Below are positions 52,001 through 64,000 of a stretch of 64,000 bases of DNA, one piece after another. The translations under genes were made by a program, and so were the position numbers. A model generated the notes under the pieces. That model did not search any database and had not been told where the DNA came from. It was given only the letters and a program-made list of their open reading frames with translations. The DNA comes from Manduca sexta (lineage: Eukaryota; Arthropoda; Insecta; Lepidoptera; Sphingidae). The first letter of the stretch is position 1, and each line of letters opens with the position of its first letter. The stretch spans positions 10,166,983 through 10,230,982 of the forward strand of contig NC_051138.1 in the NCBI RefSeq assembly GCF_014839805.1, in the 5' to 3' direction.

Positions 52001-52660
52001 ATACAACTTTAATGTATTCTTTTTATTTAATATTGTATTTGGATATGACCGTCTCAGGGGCATAGTTGTATTGTGTACGCGATATGCCGTCCGTGTTGTC
52101 TCTGAATATGCTCTGTTGGGTATATGAGTATAAAGATTTTGTGCTCAATGTTAGGCCAAAATCTGGATTTGTATACAGTAATGAACAATAGGCCCGCTAT
52201 TTATTACTGCTTTTGAATTGAAGGTACACCTCTGCCAACCCCTAAATAGAAAAAAATCATTATGCTAAGTATCTATATATTTTTGTATTTCAGAATACAA
52301 GAATGGATACAAATGAATGGATGCCCTGACGCGGCGCCCTCAGATTCCAGTACGAGCAATTGCAGCCACAGACCTACGGGTTCCAGTCGAGATTTGCAGG
52401 AACGAGTACCTTTATTGCCAGCTCATTGCTCATCGTCCAATGGCTCTCTAGCCACCGGTAGCTTAAAGAAATTCAGCACTGTTGGATCCAGTTCAAAAGC
52501 AACCGATGACAATTGCTCCACATGTAGTGAAATGCCCCCTTTAGCTCCTAAGTCAAAAAAACATGGTTCTGGATCACTTATAGATAATGACAAAAATGCT
52601 ATGGGAACAAAAGAATTTGTTGTTAGGATACCCAACACACAACACGGCAATGAAATATAA
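49059..52660 (+). CDS. Ror: Ror-family receptor tyrosine kinase
   Basis: This is a single-pass Wnt-binding receptor kinase of neurons and epithelia. Four exons (49059-51338, 51416-51558, 51711-51860, 52294-52660) give 979 residues. Exon 1 alone codes for 760. Signal peptide 1-19. Ig-like domain about 57-175 (C70, VYW, EGNYTC158). Frizzled cysteine-rich domain about 230-400, with a stretch of about 45 residues before LRRVCKQDC that looks like an insertion. Kringle about 428-503 (ECFW...YCRNP...PWCVV...CDIPKC). Transmembrane helix about 507-531. The kinase domain starts near 601: GEGAFG, VAVK (K631), HRDLAARN (D728), DFGLSRD (D746) and activation-loop YY. The tail of about 110 residues is rich in Ser/Thr and has [17 protein letters not shown] chose the ATG at 49059, which starts the signal peptide; the in-frame GTG upstream is not used. 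Insects have Ror and Nrk/Ror2 paralogues; I cannot tell which this is. Confidence 0.96.
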
Positions 52661-54388
52661 ATTATAGATAGCTCAATGATCAAGAAGTCCAGTATGATTT
52701 TTTACTTCAGGGCAAATGCAATAGAGTATGCCTATGTAAGAGTCATTGTATTTCGACGAAAGATAAATTCGATTGTTTGAGGTTGTGTTTTAACAATTAC
52801 GTAAATTGATTGCATGAAACATCGCCTATAAATTGGTTTTGTTGTAGGTCAGTTATGAATACTTCGTAGTGATGTATTTGTTTTGACTTATTTAATGTAG
52901 AATTAAAAGTATTATTTATGTTTCAAAATCGAAATATAGGATAGGTTACTTTGATTTGATTGTAATAATGAGTCTAGTTGTAAGAATGATTTTTGTCGTA
53001 AACTAATTTAAGAACTTAGGTGTAACGGTGTTATTGCCAACGGGCATTTTATTGGTAGCTATTAGCCAATACTGCACAAGACAACACTGCCAGTTGATTT
53101 TTCGTTGACTAACCGCCAATTCCAATAAACGATCTTAATTTTTTTTCTACCGATCCCGAAAATGGACCAATCAGAATCCTTTTTTCGCATGCAAATTACT
53201 TAATTTGATTGGTTTATTTTCGTAATCGAATCAAAACGAAAATTTGAATCGTTTGCTCAAATCGGCCGATAAATACAATCTTGTAAACATATTGTATAAA
53301 TAGCGTGATAAATTATGAAAGTTTTTGGAAATTATTATTTGTTAAAAGGTTGTCATGTACCAAAAGATGATTCAAGTACAATTTTTGTACATATAAATTG
53401 CACCTGTAGATACTAAAATGATCGAGACTGCATTCAAGATATTACTAACGTGTTTTGTTTGCTCTCATTTAATTATTACGTATTTATGTTCTTATGTTTA
53501 TTTTTCGATTGGAAAACAAATCGGGTTATTATGTTGGTATAATGTTTCTAGGTTGCTACTAAAATTCTCTGAGACTGATTTTATGTATTTTTTTAAATTA
53601 TACAGTTATTAAATTTGGTACATATCTTTTTCATATAAATAAATAAATACAATGTTACTATAGTCTCCGCGTAAGTGACCCACGCGTAGTGTCCCCGCCC
53701 CCCCTCTCTCCCGCTCACGAACCGCGGGAAAGACTAGCAAGCGGTTGCGCTTTTTATATCAGCCTAGTTGTAGAAAGGCGAACAAGTGTATTACCAACAT
53801 TACAAATAATTGTTATCTGGGATTGCTTAAATCCTACCCTCCTAAATAAAACAACGCACCTACATATGGTAATATACAGTCTATGTAGATGTACTTATAC
53901 ATAGTTACGTTACCTTGAAATGATAAGAAATATGGGAAACAAAGTCAGAAAAATGTTTACGTTCCTAGAACAACATTGGTCAATATATTAGTATTTGTGT
54001 TTGAAGAAATCTTGCCTACTACCATTTGCCATAACGATCGTTGGGTTCAGATATTACTTTTGTGTATTACTATTATAAAAATAATGACATATGTTTGTAA
54101 TTAGCGTTTGCTATAGAATATTTATATGCTTTATAAGTTTACTATTGCTTTAAGTAAAAGTACATATTGATGCTATGATTTATTATTTAATTTAATCTTT
54201 ATAAAGTTTAGTGACTAGAATTTCCGTACCTTGCCAAAGACTTTTTTGTATGTGATACAGCTAGTTTTGTAATAACATGTAAATTGCATTTCTAAAATAA
54301 ACAATTTTGATTTTTTTTAACCATATTATATTTATTTTTTATACGTAAAATGAACTCGTCAATTGGTAACAAATAACAACAGTAAACT
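52661..54388. other. Convergent 3' region between Ror and the second ZAD gene
   Basis: This should hold the Ror 3' UTR. AATAAA motifs occur near 53640 and at about 54296. The latter is close to the end of the opposite gene, so the two 3' UTRs may nearly touch. A hairpin MITE-like copy lies at 53118-53245 and a GC-richer block at 53665-53770. No gene is recognised. Confidence 0.55.
53118..53245. repeat. Hairpin MITE-like element, family A (second copy)
   Basis: AATAAACGATC and CCCGAAAATGGACCAATCAGA on the left are mirrored by TTGATTGGTTTATTTTCGTAAT on the right. The layout is the same as in the copy at 29604-29745. The copies differ at many positions. Boundaries are approximate. Confidence 0.5.
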
Positions 54389-57300
54389 CTAAAAAATGGA
54401 AATAATTTCGTTTGAATCTGGTTCTTTGTTTCTTTTATTGATTAAATTATATTCGCCGTGGACCTTCATGTGAACTTTTAAATTGTAATTTCCAGTGAAG
54501 CCTTTGCTACACACTTTACACACGTAAGGTTTTTCCCCTGAAAAAAAAAAGTTATTCATTATTGCCTTATACAATATCGCTCTGAATTTACCCCAACTAA
54601 CACGAACTACCCAGTCACTACTTTCAGTACACATAAATATGCCGCATAAAATCAGAAGTGGGTATAATACACATATTTTATTGTATTATATACAAGGTCA
54701 TTTAGACATTACTACTTAATAAAACTACATACTTATCTTCTTAAAATAAACACTGTACAATAAATTATTCAAACCATAATTTAACCCAATGTTAGGATAG
54801 GTAAAGACTAAAGAAAAGTATTTGTTTTCATTTATTAACGCAATGTTAAAATTACCCTGTATAATTTTATTTTATCTGCAAACGTACTTTACACTTCACC
54901 CATAGGGTAGGCAGAAATACAACTAGTATATCTAAATTCGTTGTCCGTTCAAAAACAATTTTTGATCCTGAGAAATTTTGTATATTTTTTTACTTCGAAA
55001 TCCGCCTGTGATAAAATCCAGCACCTCACAGTTCACAGCGCGACTATGCTGCCCACTCCACTACCGATATGATGCGATATTTTATAGCTATTACCTGTGT
55101 GTATCCGACGATGTTTTATAAGACTAGAGCCCGTAAAAAACTTGGCAGGACAGAATTCACAGTGCTTCGTGCGGTTGCCGTCGTGGCGGTCTTGATGTGC
55201 CTTCAGCGAATAACTAGATTTAAATTTAGCAGGGCATCGGTTGCATTCGTACTTCGGTATATTGGTATGGACATTCATGTGTCTTGATAACTGAAATTTA
55301 GGGACTATTAATCACTTTCTTAGAACTAAACTTTAAAAATGATGTGTATCCGCATCTTATGATATTGTTATCTGCTATAAAGAACTGAATTAATAAAATT
55401 CAGATCGGGCGATTTCTTTGACCAGATCAAATACAAAAAACTATTAATTTTAATATTATTATTTTATATGGGAATTAATAATTTATAATATGATATTACC
55501 TTCATGTTCCTACTGAATTGTAAGCCACAAACAGGGCACATTACAATTTTTTTTTGACATTTATGTTTATCGTGATCCTGTTGATTTTGAAATGGCCTAT
55601 CACAAACTTTGCAGTACACTTTAGTTGCAGTATGCCTTCTTATTTTGTGATCCTGTAAAGAAATACCATATTAGAGAGATCAACCCGGCATGGCGTCTGC
55701 GGGCTTCTGTCATGAAAATCTTTTGCGACGTAGCTCCCTAGTTTGCTACATTTCCTAACTTTTAACAGTCTTAAGTTCGAAACAGAAGCTGGTTTACCAA
55801 TAAAATCGATAGTTTAACTTTAATTATATTTTGGGATACTGATTAAGAATTATTTTTTACGTATAAAAATATCAGCTACCTGAGTAATAAAATATATTGT
55901 ATAAAATATAAATGTCTGTGATAGGTATTAAATGGTATATTTTTACGTTGTTGTGCACGCCAGAGGTAACTTCTTGGCCTGATGGTAAATTGAGTGGTGG
56001 GATATAATATCGACTGAACAGATAATAAATTGTCAGTAAATTATGCCAGCCTGTTCAAACCGGATATATATAGGTGATGCCCGATGGCAACATCTTACGT
56101 GGGCTACTATGGGCGTTTTTACTCCTTGTGTACGGTGGTCGCTACTCGGTATTGGGGCGGATAGAAATAGCTTACCACTAGCAAAACATGCTATCGGTTG
56201 ACATAAATGAACGACGCCAAACTCTATCTTTACCTGTAGCCCGCAAATAAAGGAATAAAAATAACTTATCGATAGGTAAGCATTTACAACTAAATTTATT
56301 TTGATTGGGCCATTCTCATAATCGATTCAAAGATAGTAGGGATGTTTATTGAACTCAGTTGTACTTGTATCGAATGAAATGTAATATCAAGAGGAGCCGA
56401 AATAAGTCATTGTTTAACTACGACAGATATCACATAAAACTTTTATTAGTAAGATGCAAGTTTAAAAGATGTAAGAACTTACTTTCAACCCACCAATGAA
56501 GTTAGATTTAAAACCACATATATCACAAATATAATTTTTAGTGCCCATGTGAATTAATATATGCTTTCTTAATACAGTCTTGCTGTTGTATCTGTAAAAA
56601 TTAAAATGTGATTAACCATAGTGAATTATAAACGTTTCTAGAGTTCTATTATAATTATTAAATTGCTTATTCATAACTTTAATGTTCTTAACTTAAACAA
56701 ATCATAATAGAGGATTTGATTTCAGGTCAGTGTCACTACTGTTCAGTCGTTCACTTTCCTAGACGTTAAAAAACAACAGGTCAAGTGTGAGTCAGACTTA
56801 CGTGTCAAAGATTCTTTACCACAACACTAACTTTATATTTGTTAAGATATTCACCACTATAATATGTACTTAAACAAAAGTTCAAAATTAAAAGAAATCT
56901 TTAAATATTGTAAGAGCAATATGTAGACAAAACAAAATAGAGTTTTCAGATCAACCAATAAAAAGTAAAATTAAGGTTATTCTTACAGCTCATGCATACA
57001 ATTAATTTACCTTTTAGAGCAGTAATCACATACATAATTCTTATTACCATGTATTGACCACATGTGTTTTTTGAACTTTCTAGGATTGTCATAAAATGTA
57101 TTACATTGCTTGCATCGTAATTTGGTCCCCTAAAATAAAATATGTTTTAACGCTACGTAATTTATATACAGGGTTATTTTGATATTGCGTTAATAAATAA
57201 AACAACATGAAAATAACACTACAATAAAAATTCTAACTGGATATGTGAAATGAAAAAGCGCGAGTTTCGAAAAAATAAACATCATTAAAAAATACTTAAT

Positions 57301-59826
57301 TTTACATTTCCAACTAAGTACTACTCTTAAAAATAGTCGAATAACAATAAACTCAATATATTATGTTCCCTTTTGCTGCCCCATCTCAAAAATCCACCTG
57401 TATAGTGACTATTAAACTTAATATTAACTTCCACCAACAGGTATACATAAAAAGTCATAGAATTACACCAAATAGAACAAACATAATTAATTGAAAATTG
57501 TGTACAGTTTTTTTAATAATTTTGCAACAAGGCTATTGAAGACTGCAAATTGATTTAAAGGAAAGTAACTTTTATTCTCGCGACAACACAGTTTTTGTAA
57601 AGACTACATCGTAATTTATTTCTGTTCAGAATGACTGCAATAAATTATTTATATACTTACTGTAAAATGGGATGAATTGAGATGCAGAGAACCATAATGT
57701 TTATACTGACTAAATCATACATACACATAAACTTATCTAATTTATAGAGTTTTAAAATTCTAGTTTCAACAGGAATCAACTTGTTACAATTGGTTAATCC
57801 ATCCCTATTCACCCCATTTGCCATACCTAAACTTACTTCTTCCCTCACATGTTGACTACGGTAATGATATTCAAGATAGACACAGGATACAAATCTTTTC
57901 ATACATATATGACATCGTTTTTGTTTTCTGGGTATGTGTATTAGTCTATGGCCCAGGACTTGTGACCAACCATCAAACATTTCATCACATTGTTGGCAAT
58001 GCTTGCTATTCTTGTGACTTTCCAAATGTTTTTTTAGTTCATCATTATTTTCAAATACTTTGGTGCATATACCTTAAATAAATCAAATAGTTTTATTACA
58101 AAAAAAGACAAATATAAGATTCAAGCCATGATATAGTTAGCAGAGAAGACAAGTGACAATATAGCGTTGCAGATATTATTGCAGTCATAATAAAAAATGG
58201 AGCACTAACATGCAAACTGACCTGTAATATTTTTCAAATTGTTTTTCTATTCAACAAGTATATTTTTTAATAAAAGTTCATAATATTATGCTTGAACTAC
58301 CATATATTATTACGTACCACAAAATAAATTTGTTTCATCCTCTTCCTTGATTTTAGGGCATCCTTTTATTTTTGGTTTGCTTTCCAATTTCTTACTGACT
58401 TTAATCTCTTCTTTACATCTTTTAGATATTGAGTCTGAAATTAATTTTGTAATGGAAATTTGATGTTTAATTACTACAGGAGATAATACATTATACAGTA
58501 TTAGTGCATTTTATTGATTTCAAAACTTCAATACAAAAATACCTTTAGAATTTATCAGGCCAGATTTAACTTCCACAAGATACTGATATTCTTCATGCAG
58601 TTCATATTCGTCATCTGATATTGCATCTTCATTTTTTATTTCATCTATGATTTCTTGCTTTATTATATTTTCATTTATTGCATCATCAATATTAAGTGGG
58701 TAGTTTTCTTTTTTAACATCCTGATAAATAAGATTTAAACAGTATAATAGTTTGGTTTGCTTTGTTTGTTATATTATATGTATATTTTCCTAAAAAAAGT
58801 ATCACCCCTTAATCCTTAAAGGGGTAGGCGGAGATGCAACCAGAGAATTCATTTTTTACAATTAAAGTTGCAGCCTATGATGTCATAAAAGGTGAGTCTC
58901 TTGCCAATCAGGCACAAATTCCAGACACTAGCTGGATACATAGAAATACCCAATATTACTTTACTGGACTTGGGACCTCAGAGTGATGTCTCTACCAAAA
59001 ATTCAAAATAACTATAGTACTACCACCAGTATAAGTCTGCATGCTGAACTTGTAACATATTAGGAATGTGACAGCCTGTCGAGACAAATGTGACAGTTTC
59101 AAAACCCAAGGCAGGAGCACATATCTGATGCATATAGGCAGTGCAACAAAACACATGTTGTATTTTGCCAATCTAAAACATCTAATGTGTGGTCTGCAAC
59201 ACTGAAGTTAATTAATTGTTTAAATGCCGCAGCCAATGCATGATAAAAAAAATGATGATCTTTTTCATCTTGCCACTACTCTTGGAAAGGGATTGAAGCC
59301 AACATGTAGAAATCTTAAGACAGGAAGTGATTTCAGTTATTTACAAATCCCATTGTATGAAATTACAACGATGACTTATTTTTAAGGATACATAATCCTA
59401 AGAGACCTAATCATTCTAACGCTTACAGGCAAAGATTAACTTTTTTTTAAAAACATACTAATTCAGCAGTGGTTAGCGATAGACTGATTGATTGATAATA
59501 GCTGTTAAAATCATTTGTTATTTGTTTTATAACTTACTGTATACAATATTTGCCTTAGTGTAGTTTCGGATACTGTTGATTTTTCTCTGAACGCAATGAA
59601 ATGATTTACAGTTTCCGAACAATTGCGACAAATTAAGTGTGGCAAACCATCCGTCATTGCAACCTAAAAAAATTCATCATTAAAGATTTCTTATTTAAAA
59701 GCATGAGTATTAGCTATTTACAACACTAACGTTAAGATTGGTCAGCAAATTATATTTTGCAATAAGGACTTCATCCAACGGTAACATGTTACTATCCGTT
59801 GATAAACATGCTCTACACATTTCCAT
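54389..59826 (-). CDS. ZAD-domain C2H2 zinc-finger protein (about 11 fingers)
   Basis: This is a second ZAD-family nuclear DNA-binding protein. Ten exons (59826-59731, 59663-59538, 58720-58543, 58434-58318, 58072-57837, 57129-57011, 56591-56483, 55652-55500, 55290-55095, 54537-54389) give 492 residues in one frame. The ZAD spans residues about 4-74: CRACLS (C4, C7) at the very N-terminus, closed by CRNCSETV in exon 2. Exons 3 and 4 code for an acidic then Lys-rich linker. Fingers start at about residue 171 with CGICTKVF, and a GEKPY linker precedes the last one. Most fingers are C2H2. The one reading YCKVCDRPF...HDKHKC ends in Cys, a C2HC variant. Several have HTT/HGN-type rather than TGEKP linkers, as often seen in ZAD proteins. 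Outside the shared domains I see no obvious similarity to the ZAD gene at 3855. Target and orthologue are unknown. Confidence 0.9.
55920..56215. repeat. Unclassified interspersed repeat in ZAD gene intron 7
   Basis: A GC-richer unit has CTTGGCCTGATGGTAAATTG, CAGCCTGTTCAAACCGGATAT and GGTGATGCCCGATGGCAAC. Its GCCTGT(T/G)C(A)AAACCGGATATA motif is also seen near 37920 in an LRRC40 intron, so at least two copies are present. I recognise it only as a lepidopteran-type dispersed repeat. Confidence 0.45.
58800..59050 (-). repeat. Degenerate SINE-like repeat in ZAD gene intron 2
   Basis: On the plus strand it contains CCTTAAAGGGGTAGGCGGAG and AATTCCAGACACTAGCTGG, then CTTGGGACCTCAGAGTGATG, where the tRNA-like SINEs of this window have GGACCTCAGCGCGGTAGTC. 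A related fragment (CCCATAGGGTAGGCAGAAAT) lies near 54900. The tRNA-like head is too decayed to be active. Confidence 0.45.
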
Positions 59827-61358
59827 TGTTTAGTCTATTTAACGTGGTTTAAATAATTAGTATTGTACGAAGAAGAAATGTGCGAATTTCCATTTAATAA
59901 ACACAAAGCCAAAATCGCCAAAATATGGTAAATAATAGGTATCAGATATATACAGTTGACAGCTGATGACAATAGACAAAACATAAGTTCACAATCCATA
60001 GATTAACTACTATCGATTGACTTTAGGGTTGTGGCTTAAGAATGAATGATAAGAAATGTAATGTATCAGTACCCCCAACATTTATTGTAGGTACCTCTTT
60101 GAAGTTTCAAGGGAGAAAAAGATCCACATTATACAATTGAAATTATACTTTTATGATAGGAAAATAATAGGGATTTTTTAAAATAGGTATATGAATAAAT
60201 TTTGGGGATAATTTTCTTAAGGCAAAACTAAAATTGGACCTACTTACGCAAAAGGGAATCAACCCACACAATGATAGTTTTGAGAAAAAGCTGTTTTTGT
60301 CCAATTTTTGTATACAAGACAATTGTTTGTTATTTTGGACGAAAAATATTTACAATATTGTAAAAAATACTTTATTCTATCTATACAAATATAATATTGA
60401 TGAAAATCATTTAACATAATTAAGGAATTTAAAAATAACTCAATGGTTCCTTTTAGCAAAACTATTTCTGTGTGGATTGATCTCTTGTTAATTTTTTATC
60501 TTGGAATAATTCTATAATAAAAATATAAAATGTCATATTTATTTAATATATTTTACTGAAAAAATATTTTTATTTATTTCCACATACAACTATTTTACAG
60601 GTAATACCCAATACAATAGCGTAGTACAATAGTTATGTAAAATAAAAATTCTTATATTAAAATGTTTTGTGGAATATCAAAAATTACTTAATCTAAATAT
60701 TATTCTACTTCAAAATCAGACTGACCCGAAAAACCTTCCAGATCGTCTTCTATATTTGCATTTCCGTCAAGCTTGACGTAAAAATCATGTGAGTCTTATG
60801 GGATGGTTCTTTGTAAAAACAAAAACAATTTCGTAGATTTTTTAGATTTTCCGGTTACCATGGGGCTTGGATCTTGTTAGTTTATTGAACAACTAGTGTT
60901 ATGTGGGTTGGTAAACTTGTGTTGAAAACGGTTTGTTCAGTAAAAATTGTCATATCATTTTGATCTTTACAGAGAGGATAGAAGGTACATTTTGAAAGCT
61001 CTCTACATACTTAACTCGATTTTGGCACATGTGTGTATTGGTTCCTGTTTGCATAAGTAGGTCCAATTGTAAGTAGAAACCCTGGAAAAAATTTGACAAG
61101 TTAGAACCTAACTAACCAAAGCAAGTGAATTGCGGAACGTCAAATTGCGTATCGATTGTGGACACTTGTGAAAATAAAGATTGTATTTTGATCAGTGATT
61201 TTGATGAAATCTTTGATTTAGTTAAAGTTTTACATCACCGTTCCGCGATAATAAAGGATGAATTAATTATTTCAAAACACCGTCAGTCGATCACATATTC
61301 TCTAATTTTAATTTTGGGATTGTTTTTTATATTTTGGTGATTATTGTGGTGAGAAATT
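59827..61358. other. Divergent promoter region of ZAD gene and syntrophin
   Basis: About 1.5 kb separates the two start codons. Half of it is occupied by a terminal-inverted-repeat element (60232-61068). The remaining about 290 bases before the syntrophin ATG and about 400 bases before the ZAD ATG probably contain both promoters and 5' UTRs. I could not assign core elements. Confidence 0.6.
60232..61068. mobile_element. Terminal-inverted-repeat element in a divergent promoter region
   Basis: The left end AATTGGACCTACTTACGCAA is matched by the reverse complement of the right end (AATTGGACCTACTTATGCAA). The similarity continues for about 45 bases (GGGAATCAACCCACACA against AGGAACCAATACACACA). 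A further inverted piece related to the left arm lies at 60460-60485. No transposase coding is seen. The element is 837 bp. The target duplication is unclear. Confidence 0.65.
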
Positions 61359-61854
61359 ATGGTGGAAAACGGAGCATCCAGCGGCGGCAGCGACAGTCCA
61401 AGTGCAACCTGCGTTCGTTCTGGGTTACTAGAGACCCTGGTGCGCGGTGTGTGGTACCGGGTACATTGTTCTCTGGAAGACGATTACTTCAGTGTGTGCC
61501 TTGACGATGGATACGACGCGACCACCACTCTCAACGGTACCCTTAATAACAATAACGTCGAAACACCAAACAGCGACTTCACAGAGGTCCCGGAAGCCAT
61601 CGCAAACCAAAAACGAATTGTCCAAGTGGTTAAATCAGACAATAATGGTCTTGGTATATCAATTAAAGGTGGAATAGAGAATAATATGCCGATATTAATA
61701 TCGAAAATATTTAAGGGCATGGCAGCAGATCTTACAGAACAGTTGTATGTTGGTGATGCTATACTGTCTGTAAATGGGGAGGATTTAAAGGATGCTACAC
61801 ATGAAGAGGCTGTTAAAGCTTTGAAAAGGGCTGGCAAAATGGTACAGTTAGAAG
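61359..61854 (+). CDS. Syn1: Beta-1-type syntrophin, first coding exon
   Basis: Syntrophins are membrane-cytoskeleton adaptors that bind dystrophin and dystrobrevin and recruit ion channels and enzymes through a PDZ domain. This exon codes for 165 residues plus one base, ending at a GT donor (GAAG|gtgagc). The N-terminus has [16 protein letters not shown], the first half of the split PH domain. A low-complexity Asn/Thr linker follows, then PEAIANQKR, and most of the PDZ domain: GLGISIKGG (ligand-binding loop), [30 protein letters not shown] and [13 protein letters not shown]. The order matches beta-1 syntrophins, where PDZ is inserted in PH1. The start is ATG 61359. The remaining PDZ, PH and syntrophin-unique regions must lie beyond base 64000. 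Confidence 0.94.
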
Positions 61855-64000
61855 GTGAGCTGTAGTAGATTCTGTTGTACTCTAAGACCCAGAAAGAGTT
61901 CCTCCCTGGTTTGTCATATTAGTTGTGTCATTGTTATGATAAATTGAATTCTCTTTGCTGTAAAGGATGCAAACGCCAAATGTGTTTGTCTATTAAATTA
62001 CTAGATTTTTATGATCCCGCCCTGGGTTTTTCTTGTAACTTCATCATAAGATCAATCAGTTTCATACACAATTATTAAACTTAACAATAAAATAAAATTC
62101 TCTTTTAACATTTTTATGTCATTGCCTAAAATTCGAGGTAAAGGTGTTAACTTACAACAGTTATCTATTAGGTATCTACCTATAAAACAATAACTAAAAT
62201 TCCATATTTCTAGTTAAGGAAGTATAACTGAATGAATGTTATTGGTAAGTTCATTTTGGGAACCAACCACAAAACACACATTCAACTGCAGTAGGTTATT
62301 TGCTAGACATACTTGGCCTGACCCCTTAATTGATTTTAATGAATGTGACACAGATGATGAGTGATCTCAATTGGAATAATAAATAGAAACATAGTCCAAT
62401 AGTCTTTATTGTGCATGTTATGAAATATTTTTCTGTATACTTAATTTTCAAAGACATTTTTTTAAATAGATATAATATATTGCAATTTGCAAATCGCAAG
62501 GTGCCAAACTGAATAAATTTGATATTGAGCATTAAGGATGGACATGTCACAAATCCTCTAAAAAGTAATCATAACACAAAAAAGTAATGTTTTGTTCTTA
62601 ATCCTTAAGTAAATGTGTTTGATACAACTATGAAGAGTAAAATATTTATAAAGTCATTCTATGTATATGTCTAATAACAGTACAGTATGAGTCAGAGCAA
62701 ACAATTAAGATAATTTTAGAACAATACCGAACATTGTTCTATTTAAAGAAGCTTAGGTAAGTCTGCTTATTACTTTTATCAAAATTGAATCAATGTTAAC
62801 ACTGTAATTATGTTTTTTGTAACTTCACAGTAGTTATATTTATTTTGATGAGGTAAGAAACATTTTTAAAAATATAATGGTATTTTTTGGTGAACAACAG
62901 TTAATAGCTTGTATTATGGAATTGTAAGTTCTTGTACAAAGTGTAACCTTATGATGTAAGGTAGTGTGGGAGATTCTCATGGTACAACTACTATTTAAAA
63001 TGTAATAACTTAAAATACCAAATAGTAAAGACATATTTAATAGTTTTAAATTACCTAAGAATAGTTTATAAGATTCAATAAGTACCTAGGAATATTCACA
63101 CACATCTATGTGACAAGTTTTGTAGTGTCTCAGTTGGATCTGTAACCACTTGTTTTACTGCTGGTCTATAGGACAAAGTTTGCAATGTCTATATAAACTT
63201 TCTATATTTATACCTATTTATCAAAGAAAATAAAAAAAACTAAGTGTGATGGCAACCCAGTTCAACCATTATTTGAATAAGGCATTATCAGGTAACAAGT
63301 TATTTGTGCAATTATTGCACCTTTGACAATCTCTTTAATTACACACACTATGATAATACTATGTTAAAAAGCTGTTTCAATAATTTTCTATTAATATTTT
63401 ATTACTGATAATTTTTGATTATTTACTAGACTTGTTGAGCGAGTTTTCCTAAAATAGGTCAAAATGTCACATGAAACTGTTGTTTTGTATGTAACTTGAT
63501 ATGTTAAGTTGTTGCTACAAAACTGGTTTTGGTTGCATGAATATTCATTATGTGTTAATTAATTAGTATTCACTAAGTTACATAGAGGTCTGTTTTGCCA
63601 ACACTCTTGATATGATGTAAGATATCAAGTTGGTGTAATTTATCAGCTTGTAGTAATCAATATGCATTATTACGTAAACTTGATTTGGAACTCAACATAA
63701 CTTTATGGTTGCTGGCCATTGTCACTTATAGAAATGTATGTATTTTTGTAGTACTGTGACAATCCTGTATTGATAAGTATAGTTTTATATGTAACTAACT
63801 GGTTGCTTTGCCCTCTACCTTCTTTTTAGGAAAGTCTGTAAAATAATCAGCAATCCATGTCATCATGTACTACACCAGCGCACATTTATTTATAAAACCA
63901 CTTAAAATATTTTAGTTATTTCTTCCTGGGGTTGTATTACCACTTTAAAACGTAACTTCGGTGTTGATCCAGGAAATAGTCTATGTGTGTGCCACATTAC
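61855..64000 (+). other. First intron of syntrophin (continues past window)
   Basis: This 2.1 kb of AT-rich sequence follows the donor at 61855. I searched by eye for the next syntrophin exon, expected to begin with codons for V-K-Y-M-R, and did not find it. No other gene or clear repeat is recognised. Confidence 0.6.

Noticed and set aside
61125..61340. 71-codon open frame just upstream of syntrophin
   Set aside because: It ends before the syntrophin ATG in the 5' UTR or promoter region, lacks an ATG at its start and shows no domain.

Overview
This window is nuclear DNA of an insect, almost certainly a lepidopteran (moth or butterfly). The DNA is AT-rich, and the genes are split into many short exons with GT-AG introns. 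Two of the genes are ZAD-C2H2 zinc-finger genes, an insect expansion, and one encodes a PAN/ZP cuticle-matrix protein. The repeats include Helitron ends, tRNA-derived SINEs and hairpin elements of types I associate with moth and butterfly genomes. I rebuilt the gene models by hand from splice sites and reading-frame continuity. No homology search was run.

Layout, left to right. (1) 1-874, minus: 5' part of a mitochondrial carrier like SLC25A29, cut by the window edge. (2) 3855-8972, plus: 13-exon ZAD plus 12-finger zinc-finger gene. (3) 9972-11807, minus: SCO1, a copper chaperone for cytochrome c oxidase, 5 exons. (4) 14771-27160, minus: 14-exon secreted/transmembrane protein with three PAN/apple-like modules, a ZP domain, a furin-like site and a transmembrane helix. 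(5) 32694-43410, minus: LRRC40, 11 exons, 601 residues. (6) 45602-46668, plus: glycoprotein hormone beta-5 (Gpb5), 3 exons. (7) 49059-52660, plus: Ror-family receptor tyrosine kinase with Ig, Frizzled, kringle, transmembrane and kinase domains, 4 exons. (8) 54389-59826, minus: a second ZAD-C2H2 gene, 10 exons. (9) 61359-61854, plus: first coding exon of a beta-1-type syntrophin; the rest lies beyond the window.

The genes do not form a pathway. They are a typical mix of housekeeping genes (SCO1, carrier, LRRC40), developmental signalling genes (Ror, Gpb5, PAN/ZP), transcription factors (the two ZAD genes) and cytoskeletal scaffolding (syntrophin). Gpb5 and Ror are codirectional. The two ZAD genes each converge on a neighbour (SCO1 and Ror respectively).

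The non-coding part is rich in mobile DNA. Helitron-like copies have A/T target flanks and CTAG 3' ends. One hAT-type element is inserted inside another, and both carry intact 8-bp target duplications. A third hAT remnant still encodes a BED zinc finger. There is a TTAA-flanked MITE, several long hairpin (foldback) elements inside introns, and several tRNA-derived SINE copies. I saw no new multi-gene system. The best leads are the nested hAT pair, the intronic hairpins in the ZAD and Gpb5 transcripts, the canonical kinase motifs and Ig domain of Ror, and two non-canonical fingers in the first ZAD protein.
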